From Brevibacillus sp. JNUCC-41 (GTDB lineage: Bacteria > Bacillota > Bacilli > Bacillales > DSM-1321): a stretch of 64,000 bases of DNA. Below are positions 1-7,937 of the stretch, in pieces. The stretch spans positions 1,116,001-1,180,000 of the forward strand of contig NZ_CP062163.1 of assembly GCF_014844095.1 (NCBI RefSeq), given 5' to 3'. The notes below the pieces were generated by a model that did not search any database, was not told where the DNA came from, and saw nothing but the letters and a program-made list of their open reading frames with translations. Both the position numbers and the translations under genes were made by a program. Numbering within the stretch: position 1 is the stretch's first letter; the number at the start of each line of letters is the position of its first letter.

Positions 1-1650
1 TCATATTGAGCGTTCCAGAGCTTACGTTTACATATTTCGTCGTCGTTTTTTCAGGCGTTACTGCCGTTGATCCCGATCCTGGTTTTGTTGTCGATAGATA
101 TTTGGCACTGACGTGGCCGTCTTTTCCATTTGCTTTGACTTTGGCCCAACCTTTGGATTCCGAATAGACCGTCACTTTCGTTCCTTTTGAAAGCTTTGCG
201 ACTATGTTCGCACTTTCCGATCCGCTTTTTCTCATATTGAGCGTTCCAGAGCTTACGTTTACATATTTCGTCGTCGTTTTTTCAGGCGTTACTGTCGTTG
301 ATCCCGTTCCTGGCTTTGCCGTCGATAGATATTTGGTGCTGACATATCCGTCCTTTCCATTGGCTTTGACTTTCGCCCAGCCATTGGATTCCGAATACAC
401 CGTCACTTTCGTTCCTTTTGAAAGGATGGCGACTATGCTTGCGGTAGCTTTTCCACTTTTTCGCATATTGAGGGAACCCGTGACATATTTCGTCGTCGTT
501 TTTTCAGGCGTTACTGTCGTTGATCCCGTTCCTGGCTTTGCCGTCGATAGATATTTGGTGCTGACATATCCGTCCTTTCCATTGGCTTTGACTTTCGCCC
601 AGCCATTAGCTTCCGAATAGACCGTCACTTTCGTCCCTTTTGAAAGGATGGCGACAACGCTTGCGGTAGCTTTTCCACTTTTTCGCATATTGAGGGAACC
701 CGTGCTCACATTCACATATTTCGTTGCCGCTTTAGCCGTTACCTCAGCTTTGGTTACCGTTCCTGGTTTCGTTGATGATAGATACTTCGCGCTGACATAT
801 CCATCCTTTCCATTGGCTTTGACTTTCGCCCAGCCATTAGCTTCCGAATAGACCGTCACTTTCGTCCCTTTTGAAAGGATGGCGACAATACTTGCGGTAG
901 CTTTTCCACTTTTCCGCATATTCAGTGAACCTGTGCTTACATTCACATATTTCGTTGCCGTTTTAGCCGTTACCTCAGCTTTGGTCACCGTTCCTGGTTT
1001 CGTTGATGATAGATACTTCGCGCTGACATATCCTTCTTTTCCATTGGCTTTGATCTTCGCCCAGCCTTTGGACTCCGAATACACCGTTACCTGTGTGCCT
1101 CTTGTCAGCTTTGCGACTATGCTGGCACTGTCTGTCCCGCTTTTCCGCATATTCAGTGCACCTGTGCTTACATTCACATATTTTGTTGTCGTTTTAACTG
1201 TTGCCTCAGCTTTGGTTACCGTTCCTGGTTTCGTTGATGATAGATACTTCGTACTGACATATCCATCTTTTCCATTGGCTTTGATCTTCGCCCAGCCTTT
1301 GGACTCCGAATACACCGTTACCTGTGTGCCTCTTGTCAGCTTTGCGACTATGCTGGCACTATCACTGCCACTTTTTCGCATATTCAGTGAACCCGTGCTC
1401 ATATTCACATATTTTGTTGTCGTTTTAGTGGTTACTGCAGTTTTCATTAAAGTCCCTGGCTTCGTTGCCGATAAATACTTCGTACTGACATATCCTTCTT
1501 TTCCATTGGCTTTGATCTTCGCCCAGCCTTTGGACTCCGAATACACCGTTACCTGTGTGCCATTTGCCAGCTTTGCAACGATGCTTGCATCATCCGCCCC
1601 GTTTTTTCTCATATTGAGGGCACCGGAACTTACATGTACAAACATGACGT
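1..1650 (-). repeat. Tandem in-frame 231-bp SH3b repeat units
   Basis: The motif encoding WAK(I/V)KANG recurs at about 141, 372, 594, 825, 1056, 1287 and 1518. Spacing is exactly 231 bp (77 codons) except one 222-bp unit between 372 and 594, which has lost 9 bp in the linker. Stretches of about 124 bp at 261-384 and 483-606 are essentially identical, showing recent duplication or gene conversion. Confidence 0.9.
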
Positions 1651-1759
1651 CCCCTATATTCGCCTGTTCCGCCTGTAGTGGAGCTGCAGATATTTTTTCT
1701 TCGAAAGCAACCGTGGACAACACTGCAAAACAGAAAGTTGGTATAATTAATTTCTTCAT
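1..1759 (-). CDS. Secreted multi-SH3b repeat protein (3' end outside window)
   Basis: Begins with a Sec-type signal peptide (MKK, hydrophobic stretch, cleavage probably near SAAP-LQA, about residue 28). After that it is almost only bacterial SH3 (SH3b) units: seven full and the start of an eighth, each with an LNMRKSG-like strand, a VTVYSESKGWAK-like core and a GYVSTKYLS-like end, joined by Thr/Lys-rich linkers. SH3b domains usually bind peptidoglycan, so a cell-wall-binding exported protein, often carrying a C-terminal amidase or NlpC/P60 domain, is expected; that end lies beyond position 1. The start is the ATG at 1757-1759 behind a GGGAGAATGAG Shine-Dalgarno. Long open frames on the opposite strand are by-products of the repeats. 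Confidence 0.85.
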   Translation of the reverse strand, partial: MKKLIIPTFCFAVLSTVAFEEKISAAPLQAEQANIGDVMFVHVSSGALNMRKNGADDASIVAKLANGTQVTVYSESKGWAKIKANGKEGYVSTKYLSATKPGTLMKTAVTTKTTTKYVNMSTGSLNMRKSGSDSASIVAKLTRGTQVTVYSESKGWAKIKANGKDGYVSTKYLSSTKPGTVTKAEATVKTTTKYVNVSTGALNMRKSGTDSASIVAKLTRGTQVTVYSESKGWAKIKANGKEGYVSAKYLSSTKPGTVTKAEVTAKTATKYVNVSTGSLNMRKSGKATASIVAILSKGTKVTVYSEANGWAKVKANGKDGYVSAKYLSSTKPGTVTKAEVTAKAATKYVNVSTGSLNMRKSGKATASVVAILSKGTKVTVYSEANGWAKVKANGKDGYVSTKYLSTAKPGTGSTTVTPEKTTTKYVTGSLNMRKSGKATASIVAILSKGTKVTVYSESNGWAKVKANGKDGYVSTKYLSTAKPGTGSTTVTPEKTTTKYVNVSSGTLNMRKSGSESANIVAKLSKGTKVTVYSESKGWAKVKANGKDGHVSAKYLSTTKPGSGSTAVTPEKTTTKYVNVSSGTLNM

Positions 1760-2092
1760 CTCATTCTCCCTACTAAAGAATTATATTTTTAACATTTATT
1801 TAAATATCGGTTAAAATAAGTATAATAATATAGGCATAAATGCTCATTCGTCTAAAATATATCATATTCCGTTAGATCTATAGGGAGATAAAGGAGATTG
1901 TAATACAATAGTAAACTATTAGACATTTAAGTAATAAAATAGAAACATTTGCAACGAGGGGCACCTGGCAAGCAAATGAACAATATAAAGTATATTGATA
2001 TAATTACTGACCACTCAAATTAATGCTTTTGAGACGAGCATCTTTCTGCCTTTACTGAATATATATAAAGGGTGGGCACACGTTCCTTATAT

Positions 2093-2122
2093 TTGACGGA
2101 TCGAGGCAATAACCTATATAAT
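2093..2122 (+). promoter_or_regulatory. SigA-type promoter of the riboswitch transcript
   Basis: TTGACG at 2093-2098 and TATAAT at 2117-2122, separated by 18 bp. Predicted start near 2129, about 25 nt before the riboswitch aptamer. Confidence 0.7.
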
Positions 2123-2149
2123 TACTGTATATAACTTATAAGAATCCTT

Positions 2150-2314
2150 CTGTTAAGGGGAGTAGCTATACAATAAAGTCGTCAGTACAGGATCGAATCC
2201 TCGGCTTTATTGGCAACTGATTTTAGTTGTTTGCAAGACCTTGCCGATTATTTGGTGAGTTCTTTTGATTTTTAAAAGACGGTATGACCAATAATCGGTC
2301 ATACCGTCTTTTTT
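2150..2314 (+). promoter_or_regulatory. yybP-ykoY family Mn2+ riboswitch with expression platform
   Basis: The hallmark segments of the yybP-ykoY family occur in order: AAGGGGAGTAGC (2155-2166), GTCGTCA within a hairpin closed by CAATAAAG/CTTTATTG (2170-2211), TGGCAAC, and GCAAGACCTTGCC (2233-2245). Members of this family bind Mn2+ and usually switch on Mn exporters or TerC-like proteins. The expression platform is the long intrinsic terminator at 2274-2314. The 3' side of the aptamer, CCGATTATTTGG (2244-2255), can pair with the loop and upper stem of that terminator, giving a plausible antiterminator. The gene under control is the kinase-like gene at 2348. Confidence 0.88.
2274..2314 (+). 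terminator. Riboswitch-controlled intrinsic terminator
   Basis: AAGACGGTATGACC pairs perfectly with GGTCATACCGTCTT across an AATAAT loop, followed by a T run. It lies between promoter and start codon, so it acts as an attenuator rather than an end-of-gene signal. Confidence 0.85.
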
Positions 2315-2347
2315 GATTCGAAAAATTGCACAATAGAGGTGAAAAGT

Positions 2348-2953
2348 ATGCAGAACTATAATGAGTTAGCTCAAAGCGTTAAGATTTCCGATGATAAAAA
2401 GCATATATTGCTTGATGCCGACCCATCTTTATCACTTATCGGAAAAGGCCGAAGCGCATATGTATTCAAAATACATTCCACCAATAAGGCACTAAAAGTG
2501 TTTTTCCCGGATCATACTCACACAGCTACAGTTGAAGCTGAAATATACAAAACCGTCCAATCCATCGAATACTATCCAACCCTATATGATGCGGGGGTAA
2601 ATTACCTGGTTATAGATCACATTGAAGGCAACACTCTTTTTGAATGCTTAACATTGGGAATCCCGATAACGGAAGAAAACATCGCGGAGATAGACCATGC
2701 CCTGCAATTGGCCAGGAAAGAAGGATTGAACCCTTCGGATATCCATTTACGAAACATCTTCATCACCTCCGAAAAAAAGGTGAAGATCATTGACGTTGCA
2801 AGGTTTAAGCAAGTGAAATCCTGCAATCAGTGGCACGACTTGAAAAGTGCATTTCACCTTTTCTATTCGAAGTCATTTTTTCCGAAGAAGATCCCCAGCT
2901 TCATACTGAATTCCATTGCAGCGATTTATAAAAAAAGATTCCTGCCCATCTGA
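2348..2953 (+). CDS. Protein kinase-fold protein (small RIO/Bud32-like Ser/Thr kinase)
   Basis: About 201 residues with the minimal kinase landmarks: glycine-rich loop IGKGRSAYVFKI, the lysine in KALKVFF, a catalytic-loop-like DIHLRNIFI and a metal-binding aspartate in KIIDVARF in place of DFG. It is too short for a full C-lobe and resembles the compact kinase-like proteins of Bacillus such as YrzF/YbdM. A GTG at 2339 is in frame, but it overlaps the Shine-Dalgarno GAGGTG (2336-2341), so the ATG at 2348 is the better start. It is the first gene after the Mn2+ riboswitch; Mn2+ could be its cofactor or signal, which is inference. A lipoprotein gene follows 34 bp downstream. Confidence 0.75.
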   Translation: MQNYNELAQSVKISDDKKHILLDADPSLSLIGKGRSAYVFKIHSTNKALKVFFPDHTHTATVEAEIYKTVQSIEYYPTLYDAGVNYLVIDHIEGNTLFECLTLGIPITEENIAEIDHALQLARKEGLNPSDIHLRNIFITSEKKVKIIDVARFKQVKSCNQWHDLKSAFHLFYSKSFFPKKIPSFILNSIAAIYKKRFLPI

Positions 2954-2987
2954 TCCTTACCATAAAAAAATCACATTGGAGGCATAT

Positions 2988-3431
2988 ATGAAAAAAATAA
3001 TGACCATTGCTCTACTGTCCATACTTACATTAAGCGGATGCTCAGCTTTAGAAGAAGTCAATTCATCATTGGAGTATGCAGATCATGCGACGGAGTATGT
3101 AAATACCGTTAAGGAATTTGCCAATGAGGTGCCTGCTTTGTCACAGGACGCCGTAACGAATGGAGAAGCAAGAGCAAATCTTGAAAAAGAACTGGAATTG
3201 ATGAAAACGGAGATTGAAGAATTCAATGCAATGGAACCACCCCAAATCGCTGAAGGCATCCATGAGAAGATCGTCAGCTCGAATCAACAGCTTTCAGATG
3301 GAATTGAATTATATCTGAATAATATTGAAAATGGCCAAATTGATCCTAAGGCATTGGAAGATTCAGAGATAATGAATTCAATCGATAATATAACAGTATT
3401 GGCAAAACAAATTGAAGAATTGGGTAATTAA
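2988..3431 (+). CDS. DUF6376-like lipoprotein
   Basis: 147 residues. The N-terminus MKKIMTIALLSILTLSGC is a lipoprotein signal with lipobox LSGC, so the mature protein should be tethered to the outer face of the membrane by Cys18. The rest is helical and acidic, with coiled-coil-like stretches (LEKELELMKTEIEEF). It resembles the small DUF6376 lipoproteins of Bacillus; function unknown. The ATG at 2988 follows GGAGG (2978-2982); the open frame extends upstream into the kinase gene, but those starts lack a ribosome site. It may be co-transcribed with the kinase-like gene and so fall under the same riboswitch. Confidence 0.7.
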   Translation: MKKIMTIALLSILTLSGCSALEEVNSSLEYADHATEYVNTVKEFANEVPALSQDAVTNGEARANLEKELELMKTEIEEFNAMEPPQIAEGIHEKIVSSNQQLSDGIELYLNNIENGQIDPKALEDSEIMNSIDNITVLAKQIEELGN

Positions 3432-3473
3432 GCATCCTGCAATGAATAAAAAGGAATCACTTGAAACAAATTA

Positions 3474-3528
3474 TTGACATGAAACCAAAAGGTTTTATAT
3501 AATCAACAAAGCGAAACCAATTGGTTTC
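3474..3528 (+). promoter_or_regulatory. SigA promoter with two ArsR-type operator palindromes
   Basis: TTGACA (3474-3479), an 18-bp spacer and TATAAT (3498-3503). The spacer holds the imperfect palindrome GAAACCAAAAGGTTTT (3481-3496). A second, perfect 16-bp palindrome GAAACCAATTGGTTTC lies at 3513-3528 just after the -10. Two copies of the same half-site GAAACC over the promoter suggest autorepression by the ArsR protein encoded second in the operon. Confidence 0.75.
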
Positions 3529-3557
3529 ATATATTTCAGTTAAAAAGGAGAATCAGT

Positions 3558-3986
3558 ATGGAAAATCAACATACACTACAGGACATCAAGAAGACAGTTA
3601 TTCTTGAAGCCCCTATCCAACAAGTTTGGGATACAGTTTCGACTGCAGAGGGCATAGCTTCATGGTTCATGCCAAATGATTTTCAACCGAAAGTGGGACA
3701 TGAGTTCCATGTGCAATCACCTTTTGGTCCATCTCCTTGTAAGGTAACGGAGTTAGATGCTCCTCATCGTCTTTCATTCAGTTGGGATACGGACGGTTGG
3801 TTCATTTCCTTCATTTTAAAAGAACTGGACGGCAAAACGGAGTTCACCCTTATTCATGGTGGTTGGAAAGAGCCTGAAACGATTCTTCCGAAACCGAATG
3901 AAAAAAGCTCAGTGATTCGCGAGAGAATGGATCATGGCTGGGAACAGATTGTTCATGCAAAACTTAAAAAGGTTGTTGAGGGCTAA
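3558..3986 (+). CDS. SRPBCC/AHSA1-family protein
   Basis: 142 residues of the START/SRPBCC fold, AHSA1 branch: N-terminal strand [29 protein letters not shown], central RLSFSWD and C-terminal helix containing [10 protein letters not shown]. Such proteins hold hydrophobic ligands in a deep cavity; the bacterial AHSA1 group is commonly paired with an ArsR repressor, as here. The ligand cannot be read from sequence. ATG at 3558 follows AAGGAG. The stop codon abuts the GTG start of the next gene, so the two are translationally coupled. Confidence 0.85.
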   Translation: MENQHTLQDIKKTVILEAPIQQVWDTVSTAEGIASWFMPNDFQPKVGHEFHVQSPFGPSPCKVTELDAPHRLSFSWDTDGWFISFILKELDGKTEFTLIHGGWKEPETILPKPNEKSSVIRERMDHGWEQIVHAKLKKVVEG

Positions 3987-4358
3987 GTGTCTGCAGCAGA
4001 AAAACATGATGTATTTCAGGCTATCGCCGACCCAACCCGCCGAAAGGTCCTGCAATTGCTTGCTGAAGGGGATTTACCCATTTCAGAAATCACTTCTCAC
4101 TTTTCCATGAGCCGTACAGCGATTGCCAAGCATCTTCATATCCTTTCTGAAGCTGAATTGGTCAGTGGCCGGAAGGTAGGCAGAGAGAAACGCTTTCGGC
4201 TTCAGCCAGAACCTTTAGCGGAATTGAAACAGTGGCTTTCTTTTTACGATCAATTCTGGGATAACAAATTATCCATCCTTAAACATGTGATTGAACATTC
4301 AGGGGAAAATGGATTGAAAGTCATCGATAAAGAAAAGGACACGGATGAACCATCATAA
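3987..4358 (+). CDS. ArsR-family transcriptional repressor
   Basis: 123 residues with an ArsR/SmtB winged helix: IADPTRRKVLQLLAEGDLPISEI, recognition helix MSRTAIAKHLHILSEAELV and wing GRKVGREKRFRL. No ELCVCDL-type metal-site cysteines are present, so it probably senses a non-metal signal or acts through its partner. It starts with GTG directly after the stop of the SRPBCC gene and is therefore co-translated. The duplicated GAAACC palindromes at the operon promoter are its likely binding sites. Confidence 0.88.
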   Translation: MSAAEKHDVFQAIADPTRRKVLQLLAEGDLPISEITSHFSMSRTAIAKHLHILSEAELVSGRKVGREKRFRLQPEPLAELKQWLSFYDQFWDNKLSILKHVIEHSGENGLKVIDKEKDTDEPS

Positions 4359-4363
4359 TGAAG

Positions 4364-4397
4364 AAAAACCCCCGGCGCATTGCACCGGGGGTTTTTT
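4364..4397. terminator. Bidirectional terminator
   Basis: AACCCCCGG and CCGGGGGTT flank a short loop, with A and T runs on either side. It serves both the arsR-type operon (+) and the yhgE gene (-), which converge here. Confidence 0.88.
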
Positions 4398-4405
4398 CCA
4401 ATAGT

Positions 4406-7261
4406 TTATGCTTCCATCTCCACATTGTGTTCTTTGCGCTTCTTGATGACCATCGTTAGCAATAGTAGTAGATTGAAGACAATGATGCATCCAGTAAGGA
4501 ACACTATACTCGTTGTCAATGCATCCGCTCCAAGGCTCGTGCTCATCGCCTGACGGAAGCCCATGACAGAGTATGTCATTGGTATGAACGGGTGAACATG
4601 ACTGAAGAAGTTATTGGTCAGTTCCACAGGGAACATTCCTCCGCTTGCACCTAGCTGTAATACAAGGAATATCATCGCCAATAAACGACCCGGATTTCCA
4701 AATCCTACGGTCAAGAAGGTGACGATGAACATGAAGGTAAGGGAAGTCAATATGGAAACCCCAATGAATTGCCCCATGTTCTCGACCTGTAAATCCATTC
4801 CCCAAATCATGATCGCATCCAACACTAATGCTGAAAGCGTCGCTTGGATAAACAGGACCGTAAATTTACTGAACCACCATGCCACTCCTGAAGTAGGCCT
4901 TGTGGAAGGCAAGCCTGTCGGGAATCCCATATTGAACGCAATCGCTCCTACAAATAAGCCAAGAGACAATACATAAGGAGCCAGTGCATGACCATAATTC
5001 GGCACGTCACTGCTTTTTTGTTCTTTAACCTGTGTCGGTTCGGCAATCATGCTGTAATTATCATCGGTTGTTTTGTTTTCACTTATTTCTTCTGCTCCAT
5101 CACCGAGTTTATCCGAAAGTTCGACCGTTCCATCTTTAAGTGAGGATATGCCATCACCCAATTTTCCGGATCCTTCAGCAAGTGCCGAGGAACCTTCATT
5201 GATCTTACCTGCCCCATCGGCAAGCTGGATGACTCCATTGCTTAAAGTAGGCAGATTGCTTGCCAATTGTTCAGTGCCCTTAACAAGTGCTGATGAGCCC
5301 TCATTCAAGGCAGGTGAGTTGGCATTCAGTTCATTGGCCCCGCTAGCAAGCTGGCTTGCCCCTTCGCCAACTTGGCTAACACCGAACGCATACTTCTCAA
5401 GACCATCCCCAAAGGAGGTTGACCCCGCTTGAAGTTGTGAAACTCCATCTACCAACTGACCAGAACCCTCAGTTAGTTTTGATAGACCATTATTCAACGA
5501 GGAACCGCCTTGTGCTAACTGGTTGATCCCCTTCACTAATTCCGGTGTCCGTTCATTTAAACTTTGTGTTGCCGCCGTTAATTGATTGCTGCCTTCAACA
5601 GCCTCATTCAAGCCGCCATTTAATTGTGTTGCACCAGGAATCAATTGTTCTTCCAGTGCGTTCCTTATTGCCGTATATCCGTTTAACGCTGAAACGGCGT
5701 TTGGATTGACTTTATTCACCGCATTATTTAAATTGGCCACTTGTTCTGGAAGCTGGCCTAATCCATTCAATACAGGCATTACATTTTCCTTCAATTGCGT
5801 TGATAAGTCGGATACACTTGCAGCAAGAGTCGAGGCGATTTGTTTTTGTGCCTCCGCTTGGTTTTGAAGTTCATTTTGAATGGCTCCGATTAATTCGGAT
5901 TGTTGTTCACTGGTCATGCCTTTGAACGCTTCCGTGTTTTGAACGGCATTGATCGTGCTCTGACCATTATTCGCAATGGTTGATTGAAGTTCCGTTAAGG
6001 CCGCCTGACTGTTATTGAGGTCTTCAGTAATGCCAGATACGGTACCGGACGCGCTGCTTCCTGCAGGAATCGCTTCTTGCAATTGATTTACACCGCTTTG
6101 AATGCTTGTCAGTCCTTGCTTAAGCTGACCCATCTGTTCTTCTGCGGGCAATTGGCCATCCATTTTTTTCAGGCCGTCATTTAACGCTTGGCTTCCTTCT
6201 GCCAGTTTATTGATTCCTTCATTTAAACTTTGCTGACCTGATGCCAATTTTGGAATTCCTGTCGATTGGTCCGTCAGCTGGCTTGCATTTTGTGATAATT
6301 GATTCAACCCATCATTCAAATTCGCACTGCCTGTTTGCGCTTGTGCCAATCCCGTATTTAAAGTTTGCGCTCCTGGAACCACTTTGGCGAGCCCAGTGGA
6401 AAGTTGGGATGAACCTTGTAAAAGTGCTTCACTATTATTAGTTAATTCCCCTGTGCCTGATGCAAGTTCGTCCGCACCCTTTTGCAACTGACCGACACCG
6501 GAAGTATATTGTGAAATTCCCTTATTTAATTCCGACGCGCCACTTTCAAGCTTGTTGGCTCCTTCCATAAACTCGCCGACACCGATTTGAAGTTTATTCG
6601 CCCCATCTTTAAAAGTTAATGTGCTTGAAGCTAATTTATTCAGATTTTCCGTCACTTCTTTGTTTCCATCATCCAGTTTTTTTGCGCCATCATCCAGTTT
6701 CGATGCCCCATCTGCTGCATCATTGAAACCCTCTCCGATTTTATCAAACTGGGAGAAAATCGCTTCCGCATATTCTTTTGTGACACTTTCGGCAATTTCC
6801 GTTTTCAAATTATTCGCTGCCTGTTTTCCGACCGTTTCAGAAACGAAACTGCGTCCAGGATTCACGTCATACGTCAAATTCATTTTTTTTGGCTTATCAT
6901 CCATGACGGTTGCAGCATTTTTCGAAAAGTCCTCCGGAATGGTAACGACCATATAATATGTACCATCATCAAATCCTTTTTTCGCCGCTTTTTCCGATAC
7001 GAAATGCCATTCCAAATCATCATTGTCCTTTAAATTCTCGATTAGCTCATTACCGACTGTTAAGGTTTTACCCTCATATTCCGCCTTCATATCCTTATTC
7101 ACGACTGCAACAGGCAATTTGCCTGTATTTCCGTATGGATTCCAAGCGGAACTAAGGAATAACCCCCCATAAATAATCGGGACGAACAGTAAAACGATCG
7201 CGACACCGACCAGTTTTCGATTTGTAAGGAAAAGCTTCCATTCTTGTTTAAGCATGTTCAC
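4406..7261 (-). CDS. yhgE: YhgE/Pip-family membrane protein
   Basis: 951 residues. One N-terminal transmembrane helix (about 17-36, VGVAIVLLFVPIIYGGLFL), an extracellular YhgE/Pip domain, then about 550 residues of degenerate short repeats with the pattern L-x2-G-(A/S)-x-(Q/K)-L, typical of a long helical stalk, and a C-terminal block of about six helices from residue 780 onward. This is the arrangement of YhgE and phage infection protein (Pip), related to ABC-2-type permeases and to ESX-associated EsaA-like proteins. The true role in Bacillus is uncertain. Either GTG 7261 or ATG 7255 may start it; the GTG overlaps the upstream Rrf2 gene by 4 bp (GTGA), implying coupling. Confidence 0.85.
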   Translation of the reverse strand: MNMLKQEWKLFLTNRKLVGVAIVLLFVPIIYGGLFLSSAWNPYGNTGKLPVAVVNKDMKAEYEGKTLTVGNELIENLKDNDDLEWHFVSEKAAKKGFDDGTYYMVVTIPEDFSKNAATVMDDKPKKMNLTYDVNPGRSFVSETVGKQAANNLKTEIAESVTKEYAEAIFSQFDKIGEGFNDAADGASKLDDGAKKLDDGNKEVTENLNKLASSTLTFKDGANKLQIGVGEFMEGANKLESGASELNKGISQYTSGVGQLQKGADELASGTGELTNNSEALLQGSSQLSTGLAKVVPGAQTLNTGLAQAQTGSANLNDGLNQLSQNASQLTDQSTGIPKLASGQQSLNEGINKLAEGSQALNDGLKKMDGQLPAEEQMGQLKQGLTSIQSGVNQLQEAIPAGSSASGTVSGITEDLNNSQAALTELQSTIANNGQSTINAVQNTEAFKGMTSEQQSELIGAIQNELQNQAEAQKQIASTLAASVSDLSTQLKENVMPVLNGLGQLPEQVANLNNAVNKVNPNAVSALNGYTAIRNALEEQLIPGATQLNGGLNEAVEGSNQLTAATQSLNERTPELVKGINQLAQGGSSLNNGLSKLTEGSGQLVDGVSQLQAGSTSFGDGLEKYAFGVSQVGEGASQLASGANELNANSPALNEGSSALVKGTEQLASNLPTLSNGVIQLADGAGKINEGSSALAEGSGKLGDGISSLKDGTVELSDKLGDGAEEISENKTTDDNYSMIAEPTQVKEQKSSDVPNYGHALAPYVLSLGLFVGAIAFNMGFPTGLPSTRPTSGVAWWFSKFTVLFIQATLSALVLDAIMIWGMDLQVENMGQFIGVSILTSLTFMFIVTFLTVGFGNPGRLLAMIFLVLQLGASGGMFPVELTNNFFSHVHPFIPMTYSVMGFRQAMSTSLGADALTTSIVFLTGCIIVFNLLLLLTMVIKKRKEHNVEMEA

Positions 7262-7764
7262 TTCTTTTCACCTTTCTTTTCACGCAGTACATCACTCAAT
7301 GACGTTGAATTCCAATTAAGAGTCGGTATGTCCGTGGTGCCAAAGCTTTCTTTCAGCAAATCTGCCACTGTTTGGCTGGAAAAGAACTCTATCAAAAGTT
7401 GATCCGCCCGGGAAAACATCCGACGAAGGACATCCATCCCTTTCTCTGCATACTCTCCATCTTTAAACGCTTTTTCTATAAGTCCCGTATCCGGAAACAT
7501 CGAAATCGTGCCTTCCATCGCCTCAATAATTTCAAGGTTTTTAATCTTATCTACACTTTTGGCAAGAGTAAGGCCACCATTATTACCAGGAACGGAAGTG
7601 ATTATCTGCTTAACGACCAGTTTCCTTATGATTTTTTTCAAATAAGAAGGAGACACCTCCAATCGTCTGCTGATCTCATTAGACGAAAGCGGTACATTTT
7701 TATCCTGGGTGGAGAGGATAACAATGATGCATATAGCTTGCTCGACCCCTTTTGTTAATTGCAA
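7258..7764 (-). CDS. Rrf2-family transcriptional regulator
   Basis: 168 residues. The N-terminal winged helix matches Rrf2 regulators (LSSNEISRRLEVSPSYLKKIIRKL, then PGNNGGLTLAK). The cysteine triad of Fe-S Rrf2 proteins such as IscR or NsrR is absent, so it should not carry a cluster. Start appears to be TTG at 7764 with GAGGTG about 8 bp upstream. It precedes and overlaps yhgE, so it probably controls it; in B. subtilis the neighbour of yhgE is a TetR-type regulator (YhgD) instead. Confidence 0.85.
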   Translation of the reverse strand: MQLTKGVEQAICIIVILSTQDKNVPLSSNEISRRLEVSPSYLKKIIRKLVVKQIITSVPGNNGGLTLAKSVDKIKNLEIIEAMEGTISMFPDTGLIEKAFKDGEYAEKGMDVLRRMFSRADQLLIEFFSSQTVADLLKESFGTTDIPTLNWNSTSLSDVLREKKGEKK

Positions 7765-7801
7765 ATCCGTTCACCTCTTTCAGCATCTATGTGGATGTTT
7801 G

Positions 7802-7818
7802 ATATCCATAATGGATAT
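7802..7818. promoter_or_regulatory. Operator-like inverted repeat upstream of the Rrf2-yhgE operon
   Basis: Perfect inverted repeat ATATCCAT-A-ATGGATAT, 38 bp before the TTG start. Size and position suit an Rrf2 dimer site and autorepression. Confidence 0.6.
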
Positions 7819-7881
7819 TCCATATCTATAATTAAAACCCGTTTCATCTTAGAAATCAAGTTAATTTTAGAAAAAATTTCT

Positions 7882-7929
7882 AAAAAAAGGTGAACCCCTT
7901 TATGACAGCATCATAAGGGGTTCACCTTT
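7882..7929 (-). terminator. Terminator of the thioredoxin gene
   Basis: AAAGGTGAACCCCTTATGA-type stem with its complement at 7883-7928; the U run lies on the minus strand. Confidence 0.88.
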
Positions 7930-7937
7930 CAAGGTTT

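Noticed and set aside
204-1814. Long plus-strand open frames across the SH3b array
   Set aside because: They repeat with the same 231-bp period, lack ribosome sites and lie antisense to an excellent SH3b frame with signal peptide.
4406-7261. YhgE as part of a type VII secretion locus (EsaA-like)
   Set aside because: No WXG100, EssB or EssC genes nearby.
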